NCBI GenBank assembly: GCA_017413025.1
Contig: JAFPVE010000014.1
Span: 1 to 33,542 of the forward strand
DNA from: Acetobacter sp.
Lineage (GTDB): Bacteria; Pseudomonadota; Alphaproteobacteria; Acetobacterales; Acetobacteraceae
DNA: 33,542 bases
Direction of reading: 5' to 3'
The notes beneath the pieces were generated by a model. The model saw nothing but the letters and a program-made list of their open reading frames with translations. It did not search any database and was not told where the DNA came from. The translations under genes and the position numbers were made by a program. Shown here one piece after another: positions 16,566 through 25,017 of this stretch; the stretch's first letter is position 1; each line of letters starts with the position of its first letter.

Positions 16566-16600
16566 GTGTACAAATGAATCATCCATCGAAGAGTGTACAC
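16566..16600. promoter_or_regulatory. Two TGTACA sites upstream of the SH3-like gene
   Basis: TGTACA palindromes occur at 16567-16572 and 16594-16599, the second inside the 8-bp palindrome GTGTACAC, 27 bp apart. They lie in the 96-bp gap ahead of the SH3-like gene. They could be a two-site operator; the match is short and unproven. Confidence 0.25.
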
Positions 16601-16636
16601 GTATATCAGATAAAAAACAAAACCGTATCCTACATT

Positions 16637-17032
16637 TTAGAAGACAAGTTGACGACATGCGCCTATATATTCCAGAATACTCACCAATCCAAGGCAGTTT
16701 ACCCCATTTAATAAAGCTTCTCTCTCTAATCCCATAACCTTCAAAGCAGCCTCACACACGATGAGCTCTCCTCCCATTTCTACAACAACACTACGTAGTT
16801 CTTCCAACCCCGCAACACCCATTTTTTTCCTGCGTGTTTCGTCTATAGAAAAAGAGGTTATCCCTTGCCAATCATGACAGAAAGCCACAACGCCAGATCC
16901 CATACCAAATAGAACAACACGCGTACCAACAGCTACTGTTGTAGCTGCCATCATAAACGCTGCATGTAAACGTTCATACTCTGCATTGACCACAATAATA
17001 GCGAGTTCAGAAGAAGTAAGAGGTTTTTGCAT
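16637..17032 (-). CDS. DsrE/DsrF-like family protein
   Basis: A 131-residue cytoplasmic protein of the DsrE/F/TusD-like fold, whose members carry persulfide sulfur or act as peroxiredoxin-like partners. The fold is seen in the first strand LAIIVVNAEYERLHAAFMMA, the second strand and loop VVLFGMGSGVVAF, and the family segment KKMGVAGLEELRSVVVEMGG. This is followed by LIVCEAALKVMGL with the likely reactive Cys and a final hydrophobic helix. The ATG at 17032 has GGAAAT upstream; a TTG eight codons earlier overlaps the preceding gene's stop. It follows the MoeB/ThiF-like gene by 20 bp, so a sulfur-transfer function is plausible by context. No TusB/C/E partners are nearby. Confidence 0.8.
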   Translation of the reverse strand: MQKPLTSSELAIIVVNAEYERLHAAFMMAATTVAVGTRVVLFGMGSGVVAFCHDWQGITSFSIDETRRKKMGVAGLEELRSVVVEMGGELIVCEAALKVMGLEREALLNGVNCLGLVSILEYIGACRQLVF

Positions 17033-17052
17033 TTTTCTATTTCCGAATAAAC

Positions 17053-17808
17053 TCAACTCTTACAAACTGAACAACACGGATCAATACCTACTGGCATTTC
17101 TGAAAAACGCATTACCAAAGCATCAAAACATAACAAACGCCCCACAAGCGAATTACCAAGACCCGTTAATTCTTTAATAGCCTCTGTTGCTTGTAGGGTA
17201 CCCATCACACCAACAACAGATCCTAATACACCAGATTGGGAACATGTTGGAGCTTCAACCCTACCTTCGTCTTGAGGAAAAATGCAATGATAACATCCTT
17301 GCTTCGGTCGAAAAGTGGTAATCTGCCCCCTAAACCCTTGTAGTGCCGCAATAATAAGCGGTTTATGTAAATGCACACACATGGCGTTCACGTTATAACG
17401 GGTTTCAAAATTATCAGACCCATCACATACGAGGTCATAGTGTTGAATAATATCCAACGCAACAGCTCTTTCTTCTAAACGTATATCCCACACATCGACA
17501 CGCACTTGCGGATTTAATGCCCTCAGTTTTTGTGCTGCTAAAAAAACCTTTTTCTGCCCGATGGAAGCCGTATCATATAAAATCTGCCGTTGAAGGTTTG
17601 AAATGTCTACGCTATCGTTATCTATTAACCCAATACGTCCAACCCCTGCCGCTGCCAAATATAAAGCCACGGGTGAACCAAGCCCCCCAACCCCTACGAC
17701 AAGGACAGAAGCTTCTTTTAACGCCATTTGCCCGATCCCACCTAATTCATGTAACAGGATGTGACGAGAATAACGTTGCATTTCATCAACAGACAAATCA
17801 ATATTCAT
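17053..17808 (-). CDS. moeB: E1-like adenylyltransferase (MoeB/ThiF/HesA family)
   Basis: Activates the C-terminal Gly of a ubiquitin-like sulfur carrier (MoaD or ThiS) by adenylation for molybdopterin or thiamine synthesis. The 251-residue protein starts with RYSRHILLHELGGIGQ. It has the nucleotide motif VGVGGLGSPVALYLAAAGVG, the DNDSVDISNLQRQILY segment, the catalytic region CDGSDNFETRYNVN, and a zinc site from CYHC and CCSVC near the end. The C-terminal rhodanese domain of some relatives is absent. AGGAGGT lies 11 bases before the ATG. No moaD, thiS or other cofactor gene is adjacent, so MoeB versus ThiF is not decidable. The co-transcribed DsrE-like gene hints at sulfur delivery. Confidence 0.88.
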   Translation of the reverse strand: MNIDLSVDEMQRYSRHILLHELGGIGQMALKEASVLVVGVGGLGSPVALYLAAAGVGRIGLIDNDSVDISNLQRQILYDTASIGQKKVFLAAQKLRALNPQVRVDVWDIRLEERAVALDIIQHYDLVCDGSDNFETRYNVNAMCVHLHKPLIIAALQGFRGQITTFRPKQGCYHCIFPQDEGRVEAPTCSQSGVLGSVVGVMGTLQATEAIKELTGLGNSLVGRLLCFDALVMRFSEMPVGIDPCCSVCKS

Positions 17809-17957
17809 TACAACCGTTTACCTCCTAAGTCCATAGCTTATCTTGTATAAAATTCAGGTTAAATCTATGCCATGACTTTCAACACATAGCATATACTCTA
17901 TAAATTATTCATAACGCCTGCATAAAACGTTATAAGAAATAATAAAAGGATAAACCA

Positions 17958-18749
17958 ATGCTTCTCAATGTTATTGAACACACCCATGAACCATCCGCTT
18001 TGTGTCATACGCTTCCCATTGTATTCCTTCACGGATTATTTGGTCGTGCCCGTAATTTCGGTTTCGTTCAACGTCGCCTTGCCACAACTCACCGCACATT
18101 AGCTCTCGATCTCCGTAACCATGGAGAAAGCCCCCATGGTCCTATGTCTTACCCCATTATGGCACAAGACGTCTATGAAACTCTCAAATTTCACATGGCT
18201 GAACCCTGCACACTCATTGGCCATTCCATGGGCGGAAAAACAGCCATGATGTTAGCACTTCTGTACCCTCAAAGCGTTAAACATTTAATTATTGTTGATA
18301 TAGCCCCAGATCACGGTGGTTTTTCTTACCCGGATTTGCCGCAAAAATTAGAAACAATCGTTTTTCCACCAAAACTTGACCTCCATAAAGCAAACACTCT
18401 TTTACAGCCGGTCATTACCGATAACGCAGTAAGACAACTCATGATCCAAAATATCCGTTTAGGAGAAAACCCGGGCTGGATCATCGGACTTCATGAAATT
18501 CTCACTGCTCTTCCCCTTATTGTGAATTGGCCATCTTCTCTTCCTGAAAATGCTTGTTATACAGGACCAACTCTTTTTATACGAGGCGAAAACTCTCTTT
18601 ATATACAACCTCAAAATTACTCAACTATGCGCCATTTGTTCCCTCATTATACATTAGAGAGTATTGCTAGCGCAGGACATTGGGTACATGCCGACGCCCC
18701 TCAACAATTTTTAGCCTGTATTAAACATTTTTTAGAGACACATGGTTAA
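17958..18749 (+). CDS. Alpha/beta hydrolase, YbfF-like esterase
   Basis: A 263-residue cytoplasmic alpha/beta-fold hydrolase. It shows the oxyanion-hole motif FLHGLFGRARNF, the DLRNHGES loop, the nucleophile elbow GHSMGGK with the catalytic Ser, and the catalytic His in GHWVHAD. The usual acid position after strand 7 is occupied by Leu (GENSLYI). As in E. coli YbfF, the acid is probably the Asp in IIVDIAPDHGG after strand 6. Substrate is unknown; relatives cleave short acyl esters or acyl-CoA. A good AGGA lies seven bases before the ATG. It is divergent from the moeB-like gene and stands alone. Confidence 0.88.
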   Translation: MLLNVIEHTHEPSALCHTLPIVFLHGLFGRARNFGFVQRRLATTHRTLALDLRNHGESPHGPMSYPIMAQDVYETLKFHMAEPCTLIGHSMGGKTAMMLALLYPQSVKHLIIVDIAPDHGGFSYPDLPQKLETIVFPPKLDLHKANTLLQPVITDNAVRQLMIQNIRLGENPGWIIGLHEILTALPLIVNWPSSLPENACYTGPTLFIRGENSLYIQPQNYSTMRHLFPHYTLESIASAGHWVHADAPQQFLACIKHFLETHG

Positions 18750-19194
18750 AGTATTACAATTACATAAGGCAAGTTATTCTTTTCTTCTCGTATCTTCCCA
18801 TAAATCAGACACGTAACAAAGAGGAAAAGAAAGTATAAATAAATATCTCACGATTACTTTGTACTCTTTGCTCTTGCTTCAAAATGATTGAATTCGTCAG
18901 CTCTCTGGCGTTGATTTCTTTGTAGCTTTCTTCTAATCTTGTAACGTATTTATTCGTTGTAGATTTTCTAAATCTGCAATTTTAAGTTTATTGGCAACAT
19001 ACCATTTTCAAAACAGAATCTTATTTTCTTTTACCTACTCTATTATGGATAAACTCTCTTTTTCTCGTGATCAAACCCAAACCAGAAAAACCCTAAAATA
19101 TTTTTTTCTGACGATAATCCTTAACGCAAATTATAAAAATTTTAAGCATTGTAATTTCATTTTGTCTTACGATTGAACAAAGGAGGGAGGAGAG
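18750..19194. other. Long AT-rich gap upstream of the CDF genes
   Basis: No convincing gene of normal size. A short hairpin (GTAGATTT-TCT-AAATCTGC, 18959-18977) lies about 210 bp past the hydrolase stop. A plus-strand promoter candidate, CTGACG (19108-19113), 17 bp, TTATAA (19131-19136), precedes the strong ribosome-binding site and mini-frame at 19195. An open stretch from 18991 to 19176 has no ribosome-binding site and noncoding-like composition. Confidence 0.4.
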
Positions 19195-19260
19195 ATGATG
19201 AACAAAGTCATGATCATTTATTATGCAGTTTTATGGCGTATCATGTGTTTTTGCTCTTGA
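19195..19260 (+). CDS. Possible 21-residue leader peptide upstream of the CDF pair
   Basis: ATG at 19195 (or the next codon, 19198) is preceded by AAAGGAGGGAGGAGAG, the strongest Shine-Dalgarno-like run in the window, with normal spacing. The frame runs 21 codons to TGA and encodes MMNKVMIIYYAVLWRIMCFC plus a final Ser, a short hydrophobic peptide ending in Cys-x-Cys. It ends 84 bp before the first cation diffusion facilitator. It could be a leader peptide coupling translation to metal-exporter expression, or a small membrane protein. It could also be chance, although such a ribosome-binding site in front of nothing would be odd. Confidence 0.4.
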   Translation: MMNKVMIIYYAVLWRIMCFCS

Positions 19261-19344
19261 TATTTTGCTTTTACTCCCTATAGATCAGCAGTGCTCTCTC
19301 TCATATCTTTTAACCTCGCCCCGTAAAAACGCAAAGAGCTTGCC

Positions 19345-20301
19345 ATGCCCTTATTAGATCATCCTTCCTCACACAGCCATCACCACTGCCACCATCATCA
19401 TATACCGATCTCTTTTGGAAGAGCTTTTGTCATCGGTATTGCAGCAAATACTTCTTACCTTATCATAGAAGCTATTTGGGGAGTGCTTTGTCACTCTCTG
19501 TCTCTTTTAGCCGATGCGGGACATAATCTCTTTGATGTTATTACGCTTGTAGCAGCTTGGCTTGCCGATTATCTCTCTCATAAAAAGCCTTCCCCATCTT
19601 TTACCTATGGCTTACGTCGCTCTACTATTCTGATCGCCTTTATCAATGCAGTTTTGCTTATTGTCGTTGCGGGAAGTATTATGTGGGCTGCTGTTCTACA
19701 TCTTCTTAACCCTGCCACGCCTCTGCCCACAGAACAAGGTATGATGATCATTGCTGCCTTAGGTATTATCGTTAACGGGTTTTCAGCTATGCTTTTTTCG
19801 TCTGGACAAAAAGATGACCTCAATATCCGTAGCGTTTTTTTACATATGTTATTTGATGCTTTAAGCTCTTTTTCTGTGGTTATTGCAGGTGTACTGATTC
19901 TCCTTACAGGGTCTCATTGGATTGACCCTGCTTTAAGCCTTATCATCGCTGCCACTATATGTTTTGGCACATGGTCTTTATTAAAAGATTCCTTGCATAT
20001 GACACTTGACGCTGTCCCTAAAAAAATCAACGCTAGCGGACTAAAAACCTACTTACGTGATATTCCTGGTATTATTGATTTTCATGATTTACATATTTGG
20101 TCCATCAGTACAACGGAAACTGCGCTCACTGTTCACCTTGTTCGATCTTCAATACCCTTAACACCCCAAGCAGAAACCAAACTCCTTGGTGATATTATCC
20201 ACACATTACACCAACGTTTTGGTATTGCCCATTCTACTGTACAAATTGAAACGCAAGATTACGCCGCCTTTTGCCACCATACATATACCCATACAGTTTA
20301 A
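19345..20301 (+). CDS. Cation diffusion facilitator, ZitB/CzcD-like (Zn-CDF)
   Basis: Inner-membrane divalent-metal/proton antiporter exporting Zn (possibly Cd or Co). The 318-residue protein has a His-rich cytosolic N-terminus (HSHHHCHHHH), six transmembrane helices, and the two Zn-type HxxxD pairs, HNLFD in helix 2 (LLADAGHNLFD) and HMLFD in helix 5. A His-containing C-terminal domain ends CHHTYTHTV. All residues expected for the transport site are present. AAAGAG lies nine bases before the ATG. It is followed after 22 bp by a second CDF gene on the same strand, probably in the same transcript, and preceded by a possible leader peptide. Confidence 0.92.
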   Translation: MPLLDHPSSHSHHHCHHHHIPISFGRAFVIGIAANTSYLIIEAIWGVLCHSLSLLADAGHNLFDVITLVAAWLADYLSHKKPSPSFTYGLRRSTILIAFINAVLLIVVAGSIMWAAVLHLLNPATPLPTEQGMMIIAALGIIVNGFSAMLFSSGQKDDLNIRSVFLHMLFDALSSFSVVIAGVLILLTGSHWIDPALSLIIAATICFGTWSLLKDSLHMTLDAVPKKINASGLKTYLRDIPGIIDFHDLHIWSISTTETALTVHLVRSSIPLTPQAETKLLGDIIHTLHQRFGIAHSTVQIETQDYAAFCHHTYTHTV

Positions 20302-20323
20302 CAACCCTTTCTCATTTGAAGTT

Positions 20324-21253
20324 ATGCCCTCTCTTTCTCTCCCAAAAAGCAACAAAGATATTGCTTTTACCGGTCTCCTTGTAAGCCTCTTTGTATTCGG
20401 GCTTAAATACGCTGCCTATTTTTTCAGCAATAGTGTTGCCCTCTACGCTGATGCGATAGAAACGATTATCAACGTTCTTGCCGCTATCAGTAGTCTATGG
20501 GCTTTAAGTATTGTTGAACAACCGGCTGACCACAACCACACTTACGGTTACTATAAGGCAGAATATCTCTCTGCCGTTGCTGAGGGTACCCTTGTTATCA
20601 TTACTGCTTTTATCATTGGACATGATGCTATAAGAGATTGGTTTCATCCTCGCCCTCTCCTCACGCCTTGGGAAGGGTTAACTCTGAGTGGCATCGCCAC
20701 ATTGATTAACCTCATTTGGGGCATAACTATGATACACACAGGACGTGAACGGCGTTCCCCTGCACTTATTGCGGGAGGAAAACATATTTTCTCCGATGTT
20801 TGGGCAGGTGCAGCACTTGTTATAGGAGTTAGCCTCGTCTGCATCAGTGGTTGGGAACGGCTTGATTCTTTCCTTGCAGGATGTATTGCCCTTAAGGTAC
20901 TCCAGACAGGTTGGGAAGTGATTCGAGATTCTATAGCAGGACTAATGGATCGTGCGCCAGACCCAGAAACATTTCAACAAATCCGTACCATTATTACCGA
21001 AAATGGGCAAGGGGCTATCGAAGTCCATGATATTCGCACGCGTATTGTCGGAGCTATGACATTTTTAGACTTTCATATGGTTGTTCCCGGAAATATGAGC
21101 GTTATACAAGCCCATGATATTTGTGATCGCATAGAAGAAGCTCTCCACACCATGATGGGAGACACTCTCATCCATATACATGTTGAACCCGATTTTTTGG
21201 CAAAACACGAAGGTATTATTTTTAGTCCTATAGAAAAACCCGTTACATCATAA
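20324..21253 (+). CDS. Second cation diffusion facilitator, FieF-like with atypical site
   Basis: A 309-residue six-helix CDF transporter with a cytosolic C-terminal domain (VHDIRTR, FLDFHMVVPG, IHIHVEP). Helix 5 has the HxxxD pair (GGKHIFSD), but the helix 2 pair reads ExxxN (YADAIETIIN) instead of DxxxD or HxxxD. It is therefore neither the classical Zn nor the FieF type, and its metal may differ from that of its neighbour. The ATG at 20324 is chosen because CDF homology begins just after it and it follows the first CDF stop by 22 bp. A longer in-frame reading would overlap that gene without similarity. The ribosome-binding site is weak, consistent with coupling. Confidence 0.88.
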   Translation: MPSLSLPKSNKDIAFTGLLVSLFVFGLKYAAYFFSNSVALYADAIETIINVLAAISSLWALSIVEQPADHNHTYGYYKAEYLSAVAEGTLVIITAFIIGHDAIRDWFHPRPLLTPWEGLTLSGIATLINLIWGITMIHTGRERRSPALIAGGKHIFSDVWAGAALVIGVSLVCISGWERLDSFLAGCIALKVLQTGWEVIRDSIAGLMDRAPDPETFQQIRTIITENGQGAIEVHDIRTRIVGAMTFLDFHMVVPGNMSVIQAHDICDRIEEALHTMMGDTLIHIHVEPDFLAKHEGIIFSPIEKPVTS

Positions 21254-21267
21254 AATGTCCTCATAAA

Positions 21268-21447
21268 CTAAAAAGTTCTCTTACTATCGTTGATACAAGA
21301 CAGCGCAAAAGACGGGTAAAAACAAAGCTTACAGAAAGCAAAGCAAACCAATCCCGCTAAAAACCCACATAAAAAAACAACATCTAAAATAATGTTTTCT
21401 TCTCTCTTGTTACTTTCTAAAAAAATATCTAACATAAGCACACACAC
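21268..21447 (-). CDS. Possible small Cys-rich membrane protein
   Basis: A minus-strand frame of 59 codons in the gap between the second CDF and the ClC gene. The protein is polar at first (ESNKREEN), then has one hydrophobic helix with several Cys (VVFLCGFLAGLVCFAFCKLC). AGAGGA lies four bases before a GTG at 21447; an in-frame ATG follows at 21435 without its own signal. The Cys spacing in a membrane context beside metal exporters is suggestive. The frame is short, the region is AT-rich and no homologue is recognised, so chance remains quite possible. Confidence 0.33.
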   Translation of the reverse strand: MCVLMLDIFLESNKREENIILDVVFLCGFLAGLVCFAFCKLCFYPSFALSCINDSKRTF

Positions 21448-21537
21448 TAAATCCTCTTAAATTGTCATATTGACTACTTTCGAAAGTTTCTTTCTGTGTT
21501 GCCTATAACAAAATTTGCCTGCCATATCACGAAGTAT

Positions 21538-22881
21538 ATGCACGATAAATCTGTAAATTTACGAATTGAACTTTTTTATTGGTTGGGTGCTGCTATTGTT
21601 GGAATTATAGCTGTTGCCTTTGCAGAGGCTGCCGATTTAGCAACACGATTTCGTATTTTTATTACACATAACCATCCTTGGACTATGTTATTTATTGCCC
21701 CTGCAGGGATCACCTTCTCTCTATGGGTGACGCGCACATGGTTTTGTGGTGCACAAGGCAGTGGTATTCCTCAAGCAATTGCGTGCTTACATCTCTACGA
21801 CATGAAGACTGTCGATCACATTCTTTCATTGCGTATTTCCATTGCAAAAATTTGTTTAACGTGTTTTGGTCTGTTTGTCGGTGCTTCTATTGGAAGAGAA
21901 GGTCCGACAGTACAAATCGGGGCGTCAATTATGCATGCTGTCGGACGATTTGCCAAAATAACTAACGTCAGTTATAAACATGCCCTCGTTAAGGCTGGTG
22001 CCGCAGCTGGTGTTGCCGCAGCATTTAATACCCCTCTTGCAGGGATTGTATTCGGTATTGAAGAACTTTCTCGATCCTTTAAACAATACACAAGTGGCGT
22101 AATGCTCACATGTGTTATTATTTCTGGTATTACCGCTATTTCACTTGTTGGTAATTACACCTATTTCGGCCATGTCCATTCCATTAACATCTCCACTATA
22201 GGATGGATTGCTGTTCCTGTTTGTGGGATTTTAGGTGGGTTGGCTGGCGGTACATTTTCTCTTTTATTGATCCGTATTTCGCGTGGTCTTCCAGGAAAAA
22301 TTGGTACATTTATCACCCATTATCCCTTATATTTTTCTGCCTTCTGCGGATTAATTTTAAGTATTATCGGTCTTTTATCAAATGGTGCAGTTTATGGCAC
22401 CGGGTATTCTCAAGCACGTGATATTATTATGGAATCGAATGGTTACCAGTCATATTTTTTCATTCTCAAACTAATTGCCACACTAGTTTCCTATTGTTCA
22501 GGCATTCCCGGCGGATTATTTTCACCTTCTCTCTCCATAGGAGCCGGTATGGGAGAATGGCTTAAACATCTTCTCCCTCATACCCCGCCAGAAGCGGTGG
22601 TTCTTCTGGCTACTGTTGCTTATTTTTCAGCTGTAACACAGTCACCTCTAACCGCTACTATTATTGTTATGGAAATGTGCGATAATCAGGAAATTACACT
22701 TGCTATTATGGCAAGTGCATTTTTAGCTTTTGCTGTTTCACGCCTACTGTGTAGCCATACTCTTTATAGTGCACTTGCTCTTATTTTCTTACGAACAATA
22801 GACACACATAAACCATTAACTCCTCCTTCCTCTCCTGTAACGATAACGCATACGACTTCTCCACTCCCGTCTCATCACTAA
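21538..22881 (+). CDS. ClC-family chloride/proton antiporter
   Basis: A 447-residue inner-membrane ClC protein moving anions against protons, often for acid resistance. Selectivity motifs are GSGIP, GREGPTVQ and GGLFSP. The gating Glu in GREGP and the inner proton Glu in FGIEEL are both present, favouring an antiporter over a channel. AAFNTPLAG and TQSPLTATIIVMEM are typical. There are no CBS domains; the C-terminal tail is Thr/Ser/Pro-rich. ATG at 21538 is preferred over an in-frame GTG at 21496, since the ClC-like sequence starts after it and GAAG is close upstream. In an acid-exposed bacterium it could act in acid tolerance, but the ion is not proven. Confidence 0.92.
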   Translation: MHDKSVNLRIELFYWLGAAIVGIIAVAFAEAADLATRFRIFITHNHPWTMLFIAPAGITFSLWVTRTWFCGAQGSGIPQAIACLHLYDMKTVDHILSLRISIAKICLTCFGLFVGASIGREGPTVQIGASIMHAVGRFAKITNVSYKHALVKAGAAAGVAAAFNTPLAGIVFGIEELSRSFKQYTSGVMLTCVIISGITAISLVGNYTYFGHVHSINISTIGWIAVPVCGILGGLAGGTFSLLLIRISRGLPGKIGTFITHYPLYFSAFCGLILSIIGLLSNGAVYGTGYSQARDIIMESNGYQSYFFILKLIATLVSYCSGIPGGLFSPSLSIGAGMGEWLKHLLPHTPPEAVVLLATVAYFSAVTQSPLTATIIVMEMCDNQEITLAIMASAFLAFAVSRLLCSHTLYSALALIFLRTIDTHKPLTPPSSPVTITHTTSPLPSHH

Positions 22882-22948
22882 TATTTACGTTGTTCGTATA
22901 CTTTTGTTGAAGTACACTTTACTCTACCAATAAACGGAGATACTTGAC

Positions 22949-23944
22949 ATGCCTCATACACAATCTATTTCTCCCGCCAACAAAGGAAGTCGTTTACCTG
23001 TTACCGTTCTTACCGGCTTTCTTGGCGCAGGAAAAACAACTCTCCTCAACCACATTTTAACAACACAACATGGGCATAAATACGCTGTGGTTATCAATGA
23101 GTTTGGCGAACTCGGTGTTGACAATGACCTTGTTGTTGATGCCGATGAAGAGATTTTTGAAATGAATAATGGCTGTGTTTGCTGTACAGTTCGCGGTGAT
23201 TTGATTCGTATTCTTAATGGTCTTATACGCAGACGAAACTCCCTCGATGGCATTATTATTGAAACGACAGGACTTGCCGACCCTGCGCCCGTAGCACAAA
23301 CCTTTTTTGTTGATGAAGACCTTCGTCAAAAAACAAAACTTGACGCCATTATCACCGTCGTCGATGCTTACAATGTTCTTCAAACTCTCAACGAAAATCT
23401 CGAAGCTCGTGAACAAATTGCTTTTGCAGATATTATCATCCTCAATAAAACTGACCTTGTTGACCCTGAAACACTCAAAAACATTGAAGCTACTTTACAC
23501 AAGTTCAATGCGTTTTCTCCCATTCACCACGCTTATAAAGGTGCTATCCATTTAAGTAATATTCTTAACAAAGGCAGTTTTGACCTTGAACGTATCCTTG
23601 ACAATACCCCCCATTTCCTTGAAAGTCATAAACACCACCACGAAAAAGATATTTCAAGTGTTTCTTTAATACTCCAAAAACCGTTAGATATGACACGTTT
23701 TCAATTGTGGATGAGTACATTACTTCAAGAAAAAGGAGTCGATATTCTTCGTATAAAAGGTATTTTAGATTTTGCTGGACAATCTGATCGTTTTGCTTTC
23801 CAAGCAGTACACATGATGGCTGATGGTAACACAATTGGCCCATGGAAACCAAATGAACCTCGTGAAAGTCGGCTTGTTTTTATTGGTCGTCATCTTAACC
23901 ATACACAGCTTCGTCAAGATTTTGAAAACTGCCTTGTCTCATGA
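22949..23944 (+). CDS. COG0523 (CobW/ZigA-like) metallochaperone GTPase
   Basis: A G3E-family P-loop GTPase thought to deliver zinc, cobalt or another metal to client enzymes. The 331-residue protein has Walker A GFLGAGKTT (residues 23-31), the metal-binding GCVCCTVR motif (Cys76, 78, 79), ETTGLADPAP, and the guanine motif NKTD. After the G domain comes a His-rich linker (ESHKHHHEKD) and a CobW C-terminal domain. CGGAGA lies nine bases before the ATG. The WD40 gene starts inside its stop codon (ATGA), so the two are translationally coupled. With CDF exporters just upstream, zinc homeostasis is the likeliest setting. No Zur box was identified. Confidence 0.92.
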   Translation: MPHTQSISPANKGSRLPVTVLTGFLGAGKTTLLNHILTTQHGHKYAVVINEFGELGVDNDLVVDADEEIFEMNNGCVCCTVRGDLIRILNGLIRRRNSLDGIIIETTGLADPAPVAQTFFVDEDLRQKTKLDAIITVVDAYNVLQTLNENLEAREQIAFADIIILNKTDLVDPETLKNIEATLHKFNAFSPIHHAYKGAIHLSNILNKGSFDLERILDNTPHFLESHKHHHEKDISSVSLILQKPLDMTRFQLWMSTLLQEKGVDILRIKGILDFAGQSDRFAFQAVHMMADGNTIGPWKPNEPRESRLVFIGRHLNHTQLRQDFENCLVS

Positions 23945-25017
23945 ACACAGAGAAAAACAACCTCGCTGTCTTAGTTAAAACCAGAGGGGCTCAACAACAG
24001 ACAAATAGTGAAATTATGTCTTGTGTCGCAACGCGTGACTCTCGTCGTTTCGTTTTTGCACAAGCGTCGGGTGACATTATTACGATTCATCGCAAACATT
24101 TAAAAACACCTGAACACTGGGTTACAACGACAGTACATGATGGTCCTATTTTAGCCCTCTCTGTTGATACATCTTCTAGTAGTATTCTCACAGGTGGAGA
24201 TGATGGGCGTTTTTGTCGTTTAACTTCTTCTAACGTGATTGAAAATTTGGGGAAAAGTCGTCACTGGGTAGAACATATTACAAGTTTTTCTGGAGATAAA
24301 GTCGCCTTTATTGCTATTGCTTCTGGAAAAAATGTAGAACTACGCGATGGCACAGGACAAACCATCCTCCACACGTTCGAACATTCCACAACTGCAAACG
24401 GTATTGTTTTTGACCCTCAAGGCAAACATCTTGCAGTTTCACATTATAATGGTGTTTCTCTTTGGGCAATATCTTCTTACGATCAGCCTCTCTCACAGGC
24501 ACCTCGACTTTTTGAATGGAAAGGAAGCCATCTGGACATAGCTATGCATCCCAAAGGAAAAGCTATTGTAACAGCCATGCAAGAAAATGATTTGCATGGA
24601 TGGCGGTTGTCAGATGGTCATAACATGCGTATGAGCGGATACCCAGCTAAAGTACGTTCGTTATCGTTTTCCTATAATGGCGATTGGCTTGCAACAAGTG
24701 GTGCTCCTATTGTTGTTGTTTGGCCATTTCGTGATGATGACGGACCTATTGGTAAACCACCTATGGAACTTCCAGGGGTTGATAATACTATTCTTTGCAC
24801 ACGCGTTGCCTTTCATCCAACCCAAGAAGTACTCGCAGCAGGATTCGATAATGGCGTAGTCTTACTTTTTGAACCCTCAACACAACGTGTTCTTCCTGTT
24901 TCTCTCGATCCTACGGGACCTATTACAGCTTTAGCCTACAGCCCTGATGGATGTGTTCTAGGTTATGGTACTGAAAACGGTCTCATAGGTATTATTGATC
25001 TTTCTGCTGCACGCTAA
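23941..25017 (+). CDS. WD40-repeat protein coupled to the COG0523 GTPase
   Basis: A 358-residue beta-propeller protein. Repeats recur as strands with endings such as SILTGGDDGRF, HLAVSHYNGVSLWA, DWLATSGAPIVVVW, EVLAAGFDNGVVLLF and CVLGYGTENGLIGIID, enough for a seven-bladed propeller. It has no signal peptide, so it is probably cytoplasmic. The start overlaps the GTPase stop by four bases, so production of the two is coupled. This GTPase-WD40 pairing recurs in alphaproteobacteria, from memory, and suggests a scaffold or client partner of the metallochaperone. Specific function is unknown. Confidence 0.88.
   Translation: MNTEKNNLAVLVKTRGAQQQTNSEIMSCVATRDSRRFVFAQASGDIITIHRKHLKTPEHWVTTTVHDGPILALSVDTSSSSILTGGDDGRFCRLTSSNVIENLGKSRHWVEHITSFSGDKVAFIAIASGKNVELRDGTGQTILHTFEHSTTANGIVFDPQGKHLAVSHYNGVSLWAISSYDQPLSQAPRLFEWKGSHLDIAMHPKGKAIVTAMQENDLHGWRLSDGHNMRMSGYPAKVRSLSFSYNGDWLATSGAPIVVVWPFRDDDGPIGKPPMELPGVDNTILCTRVAFHPTQEVLAAGFDNGVVLLFEPSTQRVLPVSLDPTGPITALAYSPDGCVLGYGTENGLIGIIDLSAAR

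Noticed and set aside
18991-19176. 61-codon plus-strand frame in the gap before the CDF genes
   Set aside because: No ribosome-binding site, unconvincing composition, and a better promoter candidate lies inside it.
20186-20323. Longer start for the second CDF protein, overlapping the first
   Set aside because: The added residues are an out-of-frame reading of the first CDF gene; family similarity begins after the ATG at 20324.
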